From AV133 sp035567015 (lineage in GTDB: Bacteria > Verrucomicrobiota > Verrucomicrobiia > Chthoniobacterales > UBA10450): a stretch of DNA of 13,121 bases. Under the pieces are notes generated by a model. The model saw only the letters and a list, made by a program, of their open reading frames with translations, searched no databases and was not told the DNA's origin. The stretch lies in NCBI GenBank assembly GCA_035567015.1, contig DATMPQ010000352.1, positions 1 to 13,121 on the forward strand, given 5' to 3'. This document shows, in pieces, positions 1 to 7,079 of the stretch. Within the stretch, counting starts at the first letter, position 1. The number at the start of each line of letters is the position of its first letter. The position numbers and the translations under genes were made by a program.

Positions 1-60
1 GTGAACGCCCCGCCCGGCGGAGGCACGTCGAACGCAGAGACGTTTACAATTAATCCGTAG
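1..60 (+). CDS. C-terminal end of an IPT/TIG-domain protein (5' partial)
   Basis: Reading from base 1 gives V-N-A-P-P-G-G-G-T-S-N-A-E-T-F-T-I-N-P and then TAG at 58-60. This matches the last strand of an IPT/TIG immunoglobulin-like domain. The kelch/IPT protein at the right end of the window has the same pattern inside it (V-T-N-P-P-P-G-G-G-A-S-N-S-L-T-F-T-I-N). So an IPT-domain protein, probably secreted and possibly a paralogue of the one at the right edge, ends here right after its last domain, with no sorting tail. Only 19 residues are visible, so the rest of the architecture is unknown. Confidence 0.7.
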   Translation: MNAPPGGGTSNAETFTINP

Positions 61-557
61 TAACGACTTCCAGCCTGTGCGGTTTGATTTGGAAGGTGTG
101 CGTCAACTGTAAGTCTGCGCTACCACGAAAAATTTCCCGCCGGCATTGCTGTGCGGCGATTTGCCTTACGATTTCCGCCTTAAACGCAGGCACCGGGAGA
201 ATTACGACTTAAATAGACCATCGGATTCTTTCAAGCGCATCAAAGCAAGAGCGGAAACCGAAGGCAAGCCGTGAGGTTTCGTCACATTGAGCGAGGGCGG
301 ATGAAGCCTAGCAATTTTCCTCTAGGCAGTCCGGAATCGAGAGCAGCGGGCCAGGCAATGCTGAAGCCCAGATTGACGCGGCCTTTTTGAGCCAAAACGA
401 AATCCGCTAGCCAAAATCGGACAACTGCGTCGCGCAGTTACGATGTCTGAACATTTGGCTGGGCATTCATCGGGAAGGGACGCGTAAGTAGGGAAAAAAA
501 GCTTGCCACTTGCATTCGATTATGACAAGAATTGGAAACTATAGATCGTATCTTTTT
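61..557. other. Gene-free intergenic stretch
   Basis: I see no convincing gene on either strand. A perfect 7-bp hairpin (AACTGCG, loop TCG, CGCAGTT) lies at 423-439, but no T-run follows it, so it is not a standard intrinsic terminator. No clear sigma70 promoter is visible before the next gene. A 47-codon minus-strand frame (50-193, GTG start) overlaps the preceding gene and resembles nothing I know. Confidence 0.5.
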
Positions 558-1211
558 ATGCGAAAAATTATAAGCAGTTTTACGACGATCGGGGCATCCC
601 TCGCTTTAGCTATTCACGCCCAGGCAATTTTTGTAGAAGACATAGGAGTGAGCCCTAGCGAGGTGACCTTTATTAAGGTGACAAATTTTTATACGGGAGG
701 GGCTTGGGCTGGAATAAATAAGCTCCTGATTGATGGAGTGGCCACTAACGGTTTCTGCATTGACCCCTTTCACTTCAGTCGAACCTCCTCGGGATACAGT
801 TTTGTTCCTCTGGCAGACGCTCCAAAAGGGCACCTGATGGGCGCCGCCACAGCTGAGGAAATTAGTAAGCTCTGGGCAATGGCTTATTCCCCGAATATGA
901 CCGCGCCAGAGGCTGCAGGGTTACAAATCGCCATTTGGGAGATTGTGGGCGGCGCTAACTTCTCGCTTGTAGGGAGTTCCGTTAAGGGAGCTAACGATTA
1001 TGGCGCCAGCGTTCTTCTTCAGGATGTGGCTAACTACTCTGGCCACGGTGCCAGGCTAATCGCACTGACAGGACCCGGGCAAGACTATGTCGTTCAGAAT
1101 CCGAGGGCGGTCCCGGAAAGCGGAACGACATTGAGCTTTTTGGCCATGACGCTGCTGTGTTTGGTTTCTGTTCGCGGCTTTCGGAAAATCTCTCCCAAAC
1201 CCACCCTCTGA
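558..1211 (+). CDS. Exosortase-sorted surface protein (VPESG/PEP-CTERM type) with thioester-domain-like features
   Basis: A 217-residue exported protein. From the ATG at 558 it begins with a good signal peptide: M-R-K, then a hydrophobic stretch ending A-H-A-Q-A. The alternative starts at 510 (TTG) and 522 (ATG) only add a polar extension before it, so I prefer 558. The C-terminus has VPESG at residues 185-189, a hydrophobic helix and a basic R-x-F-R-K end. This is the PEP-CTERM / VPDSG-CTERM sorting signal that exosortase recognises and cuts. The middle contains G-F-C-I-D (Cys67) and, 56 residues later, L-Q-I-A-I-W-E (Gln123). In Gram-positive thioester adhesin domains, a Cys in this context and a Gln in T-Q-x-A-I-W form an internal thioester. 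The sorting signal is clear; the thioester reading is inference. The gene stands alone, with no RBS that I can point to. Confidence 0.85.
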   Translation: MRKIISSFTTIGASLALAIHAQAIFVEDIGVSPSEVTFIKVTNFYTGGAWAGINKLLIDGVATNGFCIDPFHFSRTSSGYSFVPLADAPKGHLMGAATAEEISKLWAMAYSPNMTAPEAAGLQIAIWEIVGGANFSLVGSSVKGANDYGASVLLQDVANYSGHGARLIALTGPGQDYVVQNPRAVPESGTTLSFLAMTLLCLVSVRGFRKISPKPTL

Positions 1212-1332
1212 GAAAAATAATGCCGACTTCAATCCCAATGCCCTGTAACCTTGCGGTCGTGATTCAGCGCATTCAGCGGAGGGGCATTTTGTTCGACGCG
1301 CCGAAATGCTTCACGCCAAAAAACGAAAAAAA

Positions 1333-1557
1333 TTAGAAATTTTTGATTGTCCTTCCTGTATAGACCCTAGACCCGCGGGCATTGTCCGTTCGCGAGCTAA
1401 TTGTCCGAAATCGGTCCGAATTCGCTAGCCATTTTGCAAGCAGCCGGTAGAGCAGGCCGGAGAAGTTAGATTCCCGCTTCTTAGCACGCTCCACGTTGGC
1501 TTCGGTGAGCGTGACCGTGTATCGCGCTTTCCCGCGAACGCGGTGCGGATTCGCGGC
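1333..1557 (-). pseudogene. 5'-truncated ribbon-helix-helix / CcdA-like antitoxin fragment
   Basis: On the minus strand a frame runs from the TAG at 1558-1560 to the TAA at 1333-1335. Its translation contains R-Y-T-V-T-L-T-E-A-N-V-E-R-A-K-K-R-E, then N-F-S-G-L-L-Y-R-L-L and A-K-W-L-A. This has the beta strand, helix, Asn-Phe-Ser turn and second helix of small ribbon-helix-helix antitoxins. No ATG, GTG or TTG precedes the domain in frame, because the frame is cut by a stop at the edge of the adjoining repeat. The tail after A-K-W-L-A-N looks random. No toxin partner lies downstream. I read it as a beheaded, dead antitoxin gene. The family assignment is by eye only. The bases between 1212 and 1332 show nothing recognisable. 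Confidence 0.4.
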
Positions 1558-2076
1558 CTATTTGTCCCACTTAACGAGTTCCAAAGTTCCCAAGCTCCCA
1601 AGCTCCGCTGACTTCATACGACATATAGATTGTCTACCGTTATTTGCTGGTTTTTCTGATGTTATCAGCAGTCCAAATTGAGCCATTCCCGGTCGGTCGA
1701 CCAGTGCCGAAAGCGAAGTTGGCGAAATGTCAGTGGCCAGGACGTTGTAGCCAAGATCGACAAGTTGCTTCGTGATGCCGCCAGAGCCGCTACCGAAATC
1801 AATGATGTCGCTCTCCGAAGGAAGAAAACGCTGAATCTGCCCGAGTTTTTCTTCACCGTCGGGCACCGGTTTGAGGTCGCGGATGATGCGTGTCATGCCC
1901 GCCATGCCATCCCGCCAGCGCGGACTCAAGACGAATAAGATTTGATATTTATGGTGGTCAAGCAGTGTGCCTTTCCCCGACGTTAAGCCAGGTGCTGCGG
2001 TTGCTTTGACAACGGAACGCTGTTTCGCTGTGCTGAGGCCCCCGGACCGGTGTAGAACCGGCTCTGAACGCTTCAT
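1558..2076 (-). pseudogene. C-terminally truncated SAM-dependent methyltransferase
   Basis: The minus-strand frame from the ATG at 2076 encodes a class I methyltransferase start. The segment I-I-D-F-G-S-G-S-G-G-I-T fits the glycine-rich SAM-binding motif I (D-x-G-x-G-x-G), and L-A-T-D-I-S ends the next strand with the acidic ribose-binding Asp. About 25 residues later the frame enters repeat copy A (at 1669), and the last ~37 residues (L-I-T-S-E-K-P-A-N-N-G onward) are translated repeat, ending at TAG 1558. The rest of the Rossmann fold, over 100 residues in typical members, is missing. The ATG at 2076 sits 6 bases from the start of the divergent glycosyltransferase; a start at an internal Met before T-R-I-I-R-D is also possible. 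I call it a dead fragment. Confidence 0.65.
1560..1669 (+). repeat. Dispersed intergenic repeat, copy A
   Basis: One of four near-complete copies of a repeat found across the window. The left arm starts ATTTGTCCCACTT and continues with TTCCAAAGTTCC; the right core runs from ACTTCATACGACATATAG through TTATTTGCTGG to CTGATGTTATCAGC. The last 13 bases before the final C form a small palindrome (CTGAT-GTT-ATCAG). In copy A the left arm carries a short internal expansion (CAAGCTCC repeated). The minus strand has an ATG at 1624-1622 opening a frame that starts MSYEVSG but shifts and stops after 17 residues. The copy lies exactly between two minus-strand gene fragments. Confidence 0.85.
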
Positions 2077-2082
2077 AAAGAA

Positions 2083-3417
2083 ATGGGAAGACGACGATTC
2101 GAGATTGCTAAAACGCACCAGCTGTTCGCGTACGCGGTGATCTTTGTTGTGTTGGCCGTGGCTGCGGTGCCTCATATTGTGCGAAATTGCTTCGCGCCGA
2201 ACACCGAGGACTTTGGTTATTTTTACCAGGCGGCGCGAGCGATGTGGCACGGCAAGGATATCTATGAGGCTACGAATTGGCGGTATATTTATCCTCCGTT
2301 TCTAGCGCTCATTTTCCAGCCGCTAACACTGCTTGGTGAGTATCCTGCAGCTGCCGCCTGGGCCATTCTCAGCGTCTTGCTGATCTTAACTGCTTCCTTG
2401 ATTGCGGCGGAAGAGATGACTCGCCGTTGGCATTGGGGAAGCGAGCCGACCTGGCCTTCCTTCGCAGCCGTGAGCGCGGCGATGGCCCTCGTGCTTTCCG
2501 CGAAAGAAATCTACGCCGATGTACAGCTCGGGCAGACCGATTGCCTCATGCTGCTAGGTTTTGCTTGCGTGCTTCGCTGGATGGGAAGCAAGCCCTGGCT
2601 GGCAGGTCTAGCGGTTGGCGCGGCCGCAAACGTTAAGTATCAGAGTCTGATTTTTATTCCGTATTTTCTAATCAAGCGCAATTACAAGGCGGCTGTCGCC
2701 TCCATTATCTGGTCTCTTGTTTTCATTCTGCTTCCCGCGGCAGAAGTGGGAGTCAGCGCAGCTACCCGATTTGTGACGGCGTCAATAGGCGTATTAGTGA
2801 AAATGGCGAGCGCCGCACCGATTCTCTGGAGCAGCCAGGCACAAGTTAACCGCATCTCTTGGGATCGATCAGTCTCTATCACCTCAGCTATCATACGAGC
2901 GACTCGTCCACACGGTTTGCCTGATTGGATGGCAGCGGTGCTGATCGGGCTTGCCTTCGCGGTGCTGATTGCTGGCGTATTTTTTCTATCCAAACGCCAC
3001 GGCGTCGAGCTGTTTCGCCCCCAACTGAACAACCGACATCCCGAATCGGAGGCTAGCGTGAGCTTGGAATGGGCGGTGCTCATAGTAGTCGCCGCGATCT
3101 TTAGCCCTCAAACAACCGCGCGCCACATGGTGCTCATCCTGTTAGTCAACGTGGTCGCGAGCGGCCTCTTCCTGCTACAAACGTCCAACCGATGCCGTCT
3201 TCTGCTAGCACTTTCGACAATACTTATGGCTGTTGGTGTATCTTTTCCGCCCCACAATATCGGAATCGACGAGTTGCTTTGGATTTGGCGCCGAAGCGCT
3301 GGAACGAGCTTGTGCGCCGTTGTGTTTATCACAGCAATCGTTTCGATCGGTAGCCGCACCATTGCCGAATTGAGCAGGACGAGCCGGCAGAGTAATAGGA
3401 AAGGCTCCACTCTCTAG
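2083..3417 (+). CDS. Polyprenyl-phosphate-dependent glycosyltransferase, GT87 family (DUF2029)
   Basis: A 444-residue polytopic membrane protein of the GT87 / DUF2029 family. These GT-C fold enzymes move a sugar (mannose in the studied actinobacterial members) from a lipid-phosphate carrier to a glycan outside the membrane. After the first transmembrane helix come the family's marks: acidic residues in N-T-E-D-F (Asp43), Y-x-A-A-R-A-M-W-H-G-K-D-I-Y, then Y-I-Y-P-P (residues 68-72) opening the next helix, and later G-A-A-A-N-V-K-Y-Q before further helices. About ten hydrophobic segments are visible. The ATG at 2083 is the first start after an in-frame TGA at 2065; there is only a weak purine-rich RBS. 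Sugar and acceptor cannot be told from sequence. It lies alone, head to head with the methyltransferase remnant. A role in cell-surface polysaccharide or glycoprotein synthesis is inference. Confidence 0.8.
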   Translation: MGRRRFEIAKTHQLFAYAVIFVVLAVAAVPHIVRNCFAPNTEDFGYFYQAARAMWHGKDIYEATNWRYIYPPFLALIFQPLTLLGEYPAAAAWAILSVLLILTASLIAAEEMTRRWHWGSEPTWPSFAAVSAAMALVLSAKEIYADVQLGQTDCLMLLGFACVLRWMGSKPWLAGLAVGAAANVKYQSLIFIPYFLIKRNYKAAVASIIWSLVFILLPAAEVGVSAATRFVTASIGVLVKMASAAPILWSSQAQVNRISWDRSVSITSAIIRATRPHGLPDWMAAVLIGLAFAVLIAGVFFLSKRHGVELFRPQLNNRHPESEASVSLEWAVLIVVAAIFSPQTTARHMVLILLVNVVASGLFLLQTSNRCRLLLALSTILMAVGVSFPPHNIGIDELLWIWRRSAGTSLCAVVFITAIVSIGSRTIAELSRTSRQSNRKGSTL

Positions 3418-3810
3418 ACCCTCCGCCGGTAGGGCCTCTTCAGACTAAAAAGAAATCGCTCGCGGCGCTGACTAGACTGCCGCACATACGTCATAGGTAA
3501 TCTGATGTTCTTTGCAGTCCGAATCCGGCAGCGACGCCTTTAATGCGGCTTTATGTGACTCGATGTCTTCTTGAAAGACCAGCGTGATACCGCCTGAGGA
3601 AAGAGCGGCTTGGCTCGCGGATGTCGGACGCGACGAGTTTGGAGAAGTCGACATTGGGAAGATGCCGCGCCGTGAGTTTCTGCAGTAATTTCTTCCCGTC
3701 GCAGAGAAGTTTACGACTCAACTTCCACCGTGAGGCTTGCTCGCGACAAAGCGGTGAGCGTTGTGTTTTAGAATTACTAGGTCGAACCGACCGCAACACC
3801 AATCGATTCC
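3418..3810. other. Gene-free stretch, possible decayed coding remnant on the minus strand
   Basis: No intact gene is visible. On the minus strand, two overlapping frames (3551-3802 and 3472-3654) together look faintly protein-like. The first has K-L-L-Q-K-L-T-A-R-H-L-P-N-V-D-F-S-K-L-V, and the second has L-V-F-Q-E-D-I-E-S-H-K-A-A-L-K-A. This is what a gene broken by a frameshift near 3630 would look like. I do not recognise a family, so chance is equally possible. Confidence 0.25.
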
Positions 3811-3864
3811 ATATGACATATAGATTGTCTACCGTTATTCGCTGGTTTTTATGATCTTATCGGC
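3811..3864 (+). repeat. Dispersed intergenic repeat, copy B (core only)
   Basis: Only the right core of the repeat is present: ATATGACATATAGATTG, then TCTACCGTTATTCGCTGG, then a diverged end TTATCGGC. The left arm (TTGTCCCAC...) is missing and replaced by unrelated sequence. On the minus strand the ATG is kept (3819-3817) and the frame begins M-S-Y, with codon 2 changed from TCG to TCA, before diverging. It lies 214 bases before the start of the next + strand gene. Confidence 0.75.
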
Positions 3865-3915
3865 CCGGAAGATTCCGTGATCGAACCCTAAAGGCGCAAC
3901 ACGGGCTTTGATTCT

Positions 3916-3950
3916 CCGCAAATTTATTGCGGAACTGCAAAATTTTTTGC
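3916..3950. promoter_or_regulatory. Pair of small hairpins upstream of the propeller gene
   Basis: Two perfect inverted repeats lie side by side: CCGCAA-ATTTA-TTGCGG (3916-3932) and GCAAAA-TT-TTTTGC (3937-3950). They sit just upstream of the best promoter candidate for the gene at 4079. They could be an operator or terminator-like structure. Function is unknown. Confidence 0.3.
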
Positions 3951-3959
3951 GCATTACAC

Positions 3960-3988
3960 TTGACATCGCAGCCGTTTACTCCTCAAAC
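3960..3988 (+). promoter_or_regulatory. Candidate sigma70-type promoter for the propeller gene
   Basis: A perfect TTGACA (3960-3965) is followed by a 17-base spacer and TCAAAC (3983-3988), a poor -10 box matching three of six consensus positions. It lies about 90 bases before the ATG at 4079. The -35 box is the main support. Confidence 0.3.
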
Positions 3989-4078
3989 TCCGAGGCAGCA
4001 ACTCGCGCGCTGCGAGGGAGTGCGGAAGGATCGTGACAGGCGACATGTGAGTTCAACTCAAACCTGACAAATAATCCT

Positions 4079-5005
4079 ATGAAAACCAAAACTCCCACCA
4101 TAAACGTTTCGCCCCGATTTTCCCTACGACTCGCGCCAACTCTTGTTGTTGCCGCGGTGTTTATCCTCTCCGTTGCCGTTCAGCTTACTTACGCCACTCC
4201 AGGCGATCTATTCGAGGCGGACTTTAACAGCGGTAACATCTACCAATTTACTCCCGGTGGCACCCGGAGCACCTTCGCTTCCGGACTGAATAGCCCTGTC
4301 GGACTGGCCTTTAACAGCGCGGGCAATCTTTTTGAGGGAGACCAAGGAAGCGGTAACATTTACGAATTTACTCCCGATGGCACCCGGAGCACGTTCGCTT
4401 CCGGACTAGCGGCGTCTGAGGGTCTGGCATTTAACAGCGGGGGCAACCTCTTTGCGGCGGACTTTAACAGCGGTAACATCTACCAATTTACTCCCGGTGG
4501 CACCCGGAGCACTTTTGCCTCCGGACTAAATGAGCCTGGAGGACTGGCCTTTAACAGCGCGGGCAATCTTTTTGAGGGAGACATTGGCAGCGGTAACATT
4601 TACCAATTTACTCCCGATGGCACCCGGAGCACCTTCGCCTCCGGACTAAATTCGCCTTACGGACTGGCCTTTGACGGCGCGGGCAACCTCTTTGTGACAA
4701 CGTTTAATCAACCCGGTAACATCTACGAATTTACTCCCGGAGGCACCCGGAGCACCTTCGCTTCCGGACTAAATTTTCCTGTCGGACTGGCCTTTAACAG
4801 CGCGGGCAATCTTTTTGAGGGAGACATTGGCAGCGGTAACATTTACGAATTTACTCCCGATGGCACCCGGAGCACCTTCGCTTCCGGACTAAGTCCGGCA
4901 TTCCTAGCCTTCGAGCCTGTGCCGGAAGGGTCAACCCTTGGTCTCCTCGCCGTGGGCGCGCCGGGGCTGGGATTGGTGTGGGTGCGCAGGATGGTAAAGG
5001 CTTAG
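4079..5005 (+). CDS. Secreted six-unit beta-propeller (SMP-30/NHL-like) protein with PEP-CTERM sorting signal
   Basis: A 308-residue exported protein. Residues 1-40 hold a long signal peptide with a hydrophobic core (L-V-V-A-A-V-F-I-L-S-V-A-V) ending near T-Y-A-T. Residues 42-281 are six units of 40-41 residues on the pattern G-N-L-F-x-x-D, then G-N-I-Y-x-F-T-P-x-G-T, then S-T-F-A-S-G-L and G-L-A-F. This spacing fits one blade per unit of an NHL / SMP-30 type propeller. The tail has V-P-E-G-S-T-L-G-L-L-A, a hydrophobic helix and V-R-R, which is a PEP-CTERM signal lacking the usual second Pro of P-E-P. No enzyme residues stand out, so a structural or binding surface role is more likely than a lactonase. 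The ATG at 4079 directly precedes the signal peptide; no clear RBS is seen. It stands alone between two repeat copies. Confidence 0.85.
   Translation: MKTKTPTINVSPRFSLRLAPTLVVAAVFILSVAVQLTYATPGDLFEADFNSGNIYQFTPGGTRSTFASGLNSPVGLAFNSAGNLFEGDQGSGNIYEFTPDGTRSTFASGLAASEGLAFNSGGNLFAADFNSGNIYQFTPGGTRSTFASGLNEPGGLAFNSAGNLFEGDIGSGNIYQFTPDGTRSTFASGLNSPYGLAFDGAGNLFVTTFNQPGNIYEFTPGGTRSTFASGLNFPVGLAFNSAGNLFEGDIGSGNIYEFTPDGTRSTFASGLSPAFLAFEPVPEGSTLGLLAVGAPGLGLVWVRRMVKA
4202..4922 (+). repeat. Six tandem ~120-bp propeller units in a 240-bp higher-order pattern
   Basis: Units start at about 4202, 4322, 4442, 4562, 4682 and 4805. Odd units share A-D-F-N-type residues and F-T-P-G-G; even units share E-G-D-x-G-S-G and F-T-P-D-G. 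The DNA of matching units is nearly identical over long runs. The array therefore grew by duplication of a two-unit, 240-bp block. Unit 5 has one extra codon. Confidence 0.85.
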
Positions 5006-5131
5006 CCGCCTTTCATCCACAACTACCGAGTTCACACTCCTTTTTTGTCCCTCGCGTTCAGCGGGCAGTCATGCGGTTCCATTGTATCGCGCCCCGGCGT
5101 GACGAATCGGAAGCAAGGCACTTGTGCGCCC

Positions 5132-5248
5132 TTGTAGCTTCGCGCTCGATTTGTCCCACTTTGGCAGTTCCAAACTTCCAACTCCGCTGACTTCATACGA
5201 CATATAGATTGTCTACCGTTATTTGCTGGTTTTTCTGATGTTATCAGC
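5132..5248 (+). repeat. Dispersed intergenic repeat, copy C
   Basis: A full copy: TTGTAGCTTCGCGCTCGATT, TTGTCCCACTTTGG, TTCCAAACTTCC, then the core ending CTGATGTTATCAGC. On the minus strand an ATG at 5203-5201 opens a 44-codon frame (5069-5203) that starts MSYEVSGVGSLELPKWDK and continues S-S-A-K-L-Q into flanking sequence. The copy lies in the 382-base gap between the propeller gene and the amidase; bases 5006-5131 hold no other gene or hairpin terminator that I can see. A longer reading frame for the amidase starts inside this repeat at a TTG, but that start is not credible. Confidence 0.85.
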
Positions 5249-5273
5249 GAGCGCACCAGTACCCAGCGACGCG

Positions 5274-5292
5274 TATAAGGTCAGGCCTTATA
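5274..5292. promoter_or_regulatory. Palindrome in the amidase leader
   Basis: TATAAGG-TCAGG-CCTTATA is a perfect 7-bp inverted repeat with a 5-base loop, about 95 bases before the amidase ATG and just after repeat copy C. It has the size of a dimeric-regulator operator or a leader hairpin. No T-run follows. Confidence 0.3.
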
Positions 5293-5387
5293 TGAAAATT
5301 AGGCGACGCCTTACTAGACAGATTCGTACCGGTTTCCTTAAAAAGAAACGCTTCCCATTAAAAAGAGCAGCCAAAGAAAGCCAAACA

Positions 5388-7061
5388 ATGAAAGGAAAAC
5401 TAAGCCTAACGAACAAGCAAAACCCTGACGGTACCGACCTCGACCACAGCATCACACGCCGAAAATTTATTGGCACAACCGCTGTCAGTAGCGCTGCGCT
5501 GCTAAGTGGCGGGCTCGTCTCCTTATTACGGTCAACCGCATCGGCGACGAATTTTGATTTTATTGAAGCGACGATTCCTCAGCTACAGGCTGCGATGGCG
5601 TCCGGTGCGCTGACGAGTGCCGGCCTGACACACGGCTACATAAACCGCATTCAGTCGCTGAATCCGACGTTGCATGCGGTGATTGAAGTGAATCCGAACG
5701 CAATCGCGATCGCGACTGCTCTCGATAACGAACGTCGGCGTGGACATGTGCTCGGTCCACTGCATGGGATTCCCATTTTGGTAAAGGACAATATTGCGAC
5801 CAACGACAACATGCAGACGACCGCGGGATCGTTGGCTATTTACGGCAACCAGGTCCCCGCTGATGCGCCGCTCATTCAGCAATTGCGTGCAGCCGGCGCG
5901 ATCATTCTCGGCAAAGCTAATCTCGGCGAATGGGCAAACTTTCGGGACGATGAGGCTGAGACCTTTCCTCTCGCGGTCGGTTGGAGCGCGCGTGGCGGAA
6001 GTACGATCAACGCTTACGATTTGAGTTACACATCCTGGGGTTCCAGCTCCGGCTCCGCCGCAGGCGCAGCGGCAAACTTGTGCGCAGCGGCGGTCGGTAC
6101 GGAAACGGACGGCTCAATCACCGGACCATCGGCGGTTGAAAACGCTTTCGGCTTGAAGCCAACGCTCGGTTTGGTTTCGCAGAACGGGATCGTTCCGATC
6201 AGTCATCAGCAGGACGCTGCCGGGCCAATCGCGCGTTCGGTGACCGACGTCGCGATTCTGCTGGGCATCATGCAATCGCCGCAAACTGATTACACGCCAC
6301 TTCTTCAGCGCGGCGCGTTGCAGGGCAAAACCATCGGCCGCGACGTGCGCTTTTTCGATTACAGCTACTACGGCAGCGGCATTCCGGGCGACGAACTAAC
6401 CGTCGCGTTTGCGGAAAACGCGCTGAGCGTGATGCAAAGCCTCGGTGCGACTGTTGTTGACGTTGATACTGGCGACGTGTTCGCCTATAACGGTGACGAA
6501 TTCACCGCATTACTGTACGAGTTCAGGGCACAAATCGCGGATTACCTCGCCACGCTGACGCACACAACAATGCGCACGCTGGCCGATCTCATCGCGTTCG
6601 ACGATGCGCATTGTAACCAAGAGATGCCTTACTACGATCAGGATGTCTTCCTATTCGCGGAACAGTTCCCAGGTTATCCCAATGATCCCAATTACATTGC
6701 CGCGCGAACACATGCGACTAGCACTGCGCAGGCCGGGATTGATAGCGTAATTAGCGCCGGTGTCGATGCGATCGTCGCTCCACATTTGACGAACTCAACA
6801 GGGCCCGCCGTGGCGGGTTATCCGAACTTCTCGATGCCGGTAGGCATTCGCGATAACGGGAGGCCGGCTGGAATGCTCATGTACAGCACAGCCTTCCACG
6901 AAGCGCAGTTGATAGCGATGGCCTACGATCTCGAGCAAGAGCTGAATGCACGGCAGCAGCCTCAGTTACTCGGTTCGATCATCCCGATCCCGAACGGAGG
7001 ATTTTGCACCGGCCATGGACATCATGGCCAACCGCATCTGCCGCACGGCAAGATTTTCTAA
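5388..7061 (+). CDS. Tat-exported amidase, amidase-signature (AS) family
   Basis: A 557-residue amidase-signature hydrolase that splits a carboxamide C-N bond; substrate unknown. The Ser-cisSer-Lys triad is visible: Lys133 in I-L-V-K-D-N-I, the cis-Ser in G-S-S-S-G-S (Ser219 by the usual 24-residue spacing) and the nucleophile Ser243 in T-E-T-D-G-S-I. G-W-S-A-R-G-G just before is typical of the secreted branch. The N-terminus has S-I-T-R-R-K-F-I-G at residues 21-29, followed by a hydrophobic stretch to about residue 53, a twin-arginine signal, so the enzyme should act in the periplasm or outside. I chose the ATG at 5388, preceded by a purine-rich AAAGAAAG, because the Tat motif then sits near the start; an upstream ATG at 5292 would add 32 basic residues. 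The tail is His/Gly rich. The stop is followed by a strong hairpin and then, in the same frame, by an S74 protein. Confidence 0.88.
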   Translation: MKGKLSLTNKQNPDGTDLDHSITRRKFIGTTAVSSAALLSGGLVSLLRSTASATNFDFIEATIPQLQAAMASGALTSAGLTHGYINRIQSLNPTLHAVIEVNPNAIAIATALDNERRRGHVLGPLHGIPILVKDNIATNDNMQTTAGSLAIYGNQVPADAPLIQQLRAAGAIILGKANLGEWANFRDDEAETFPLAVGWSARGGSTINAYDLSYTSWGSSSGSAAGAAANLCAAAVGTETDGSITGPSAVENAFGLKPTLGLVSQNGIVPISHQQDAAGPIARSVTDVAILLGIMQSPQTDYTPLLQRGALQGKTIGRDVRFFDYSYYGSGIPGDELTVAFAENALSVMQSLGATVVDVDTGDVFAYNGDEFTALLYEFRAQIADYLATLTHTTMRTLADLIAFDDAHCNQEMPYYDQDVFLFAEQFPGYPNDPNYIAARTHATSTAQAGIDSVISAGVDAIVAPHLTNSTGPAVAGYPNFSMPVGIRDNGRPAGMLMYSTAFHEAQLIAMAYDLEQELNARQQPQLLGSIIPIPNGGFCTGHGHHGQPHLPHGKIF

Positions 7062-7079
7062 GATCGCGACGCTTCAGTC

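Noticed and set aside
50..193. Minus-strand frame of 47 codons with GTG start
   Set aside because: It overlaps the end of the IPT gene, has no RBS and resembles no family I know.
423..439. Hairpin AACTGCG-TCG-CGCAGTT as a terminator for the first gene
   Set aside because: It lies over 360 bases after the stop codon and has no T-run.
5223..5387. Upstream extension of the amidase to a TTG start
   Set aside because: The extension begins inside repeat copy C and would place 55 mostly basic residues before the Tat signal. The ATG at 5388 with a purine-rich leader is more plausible.
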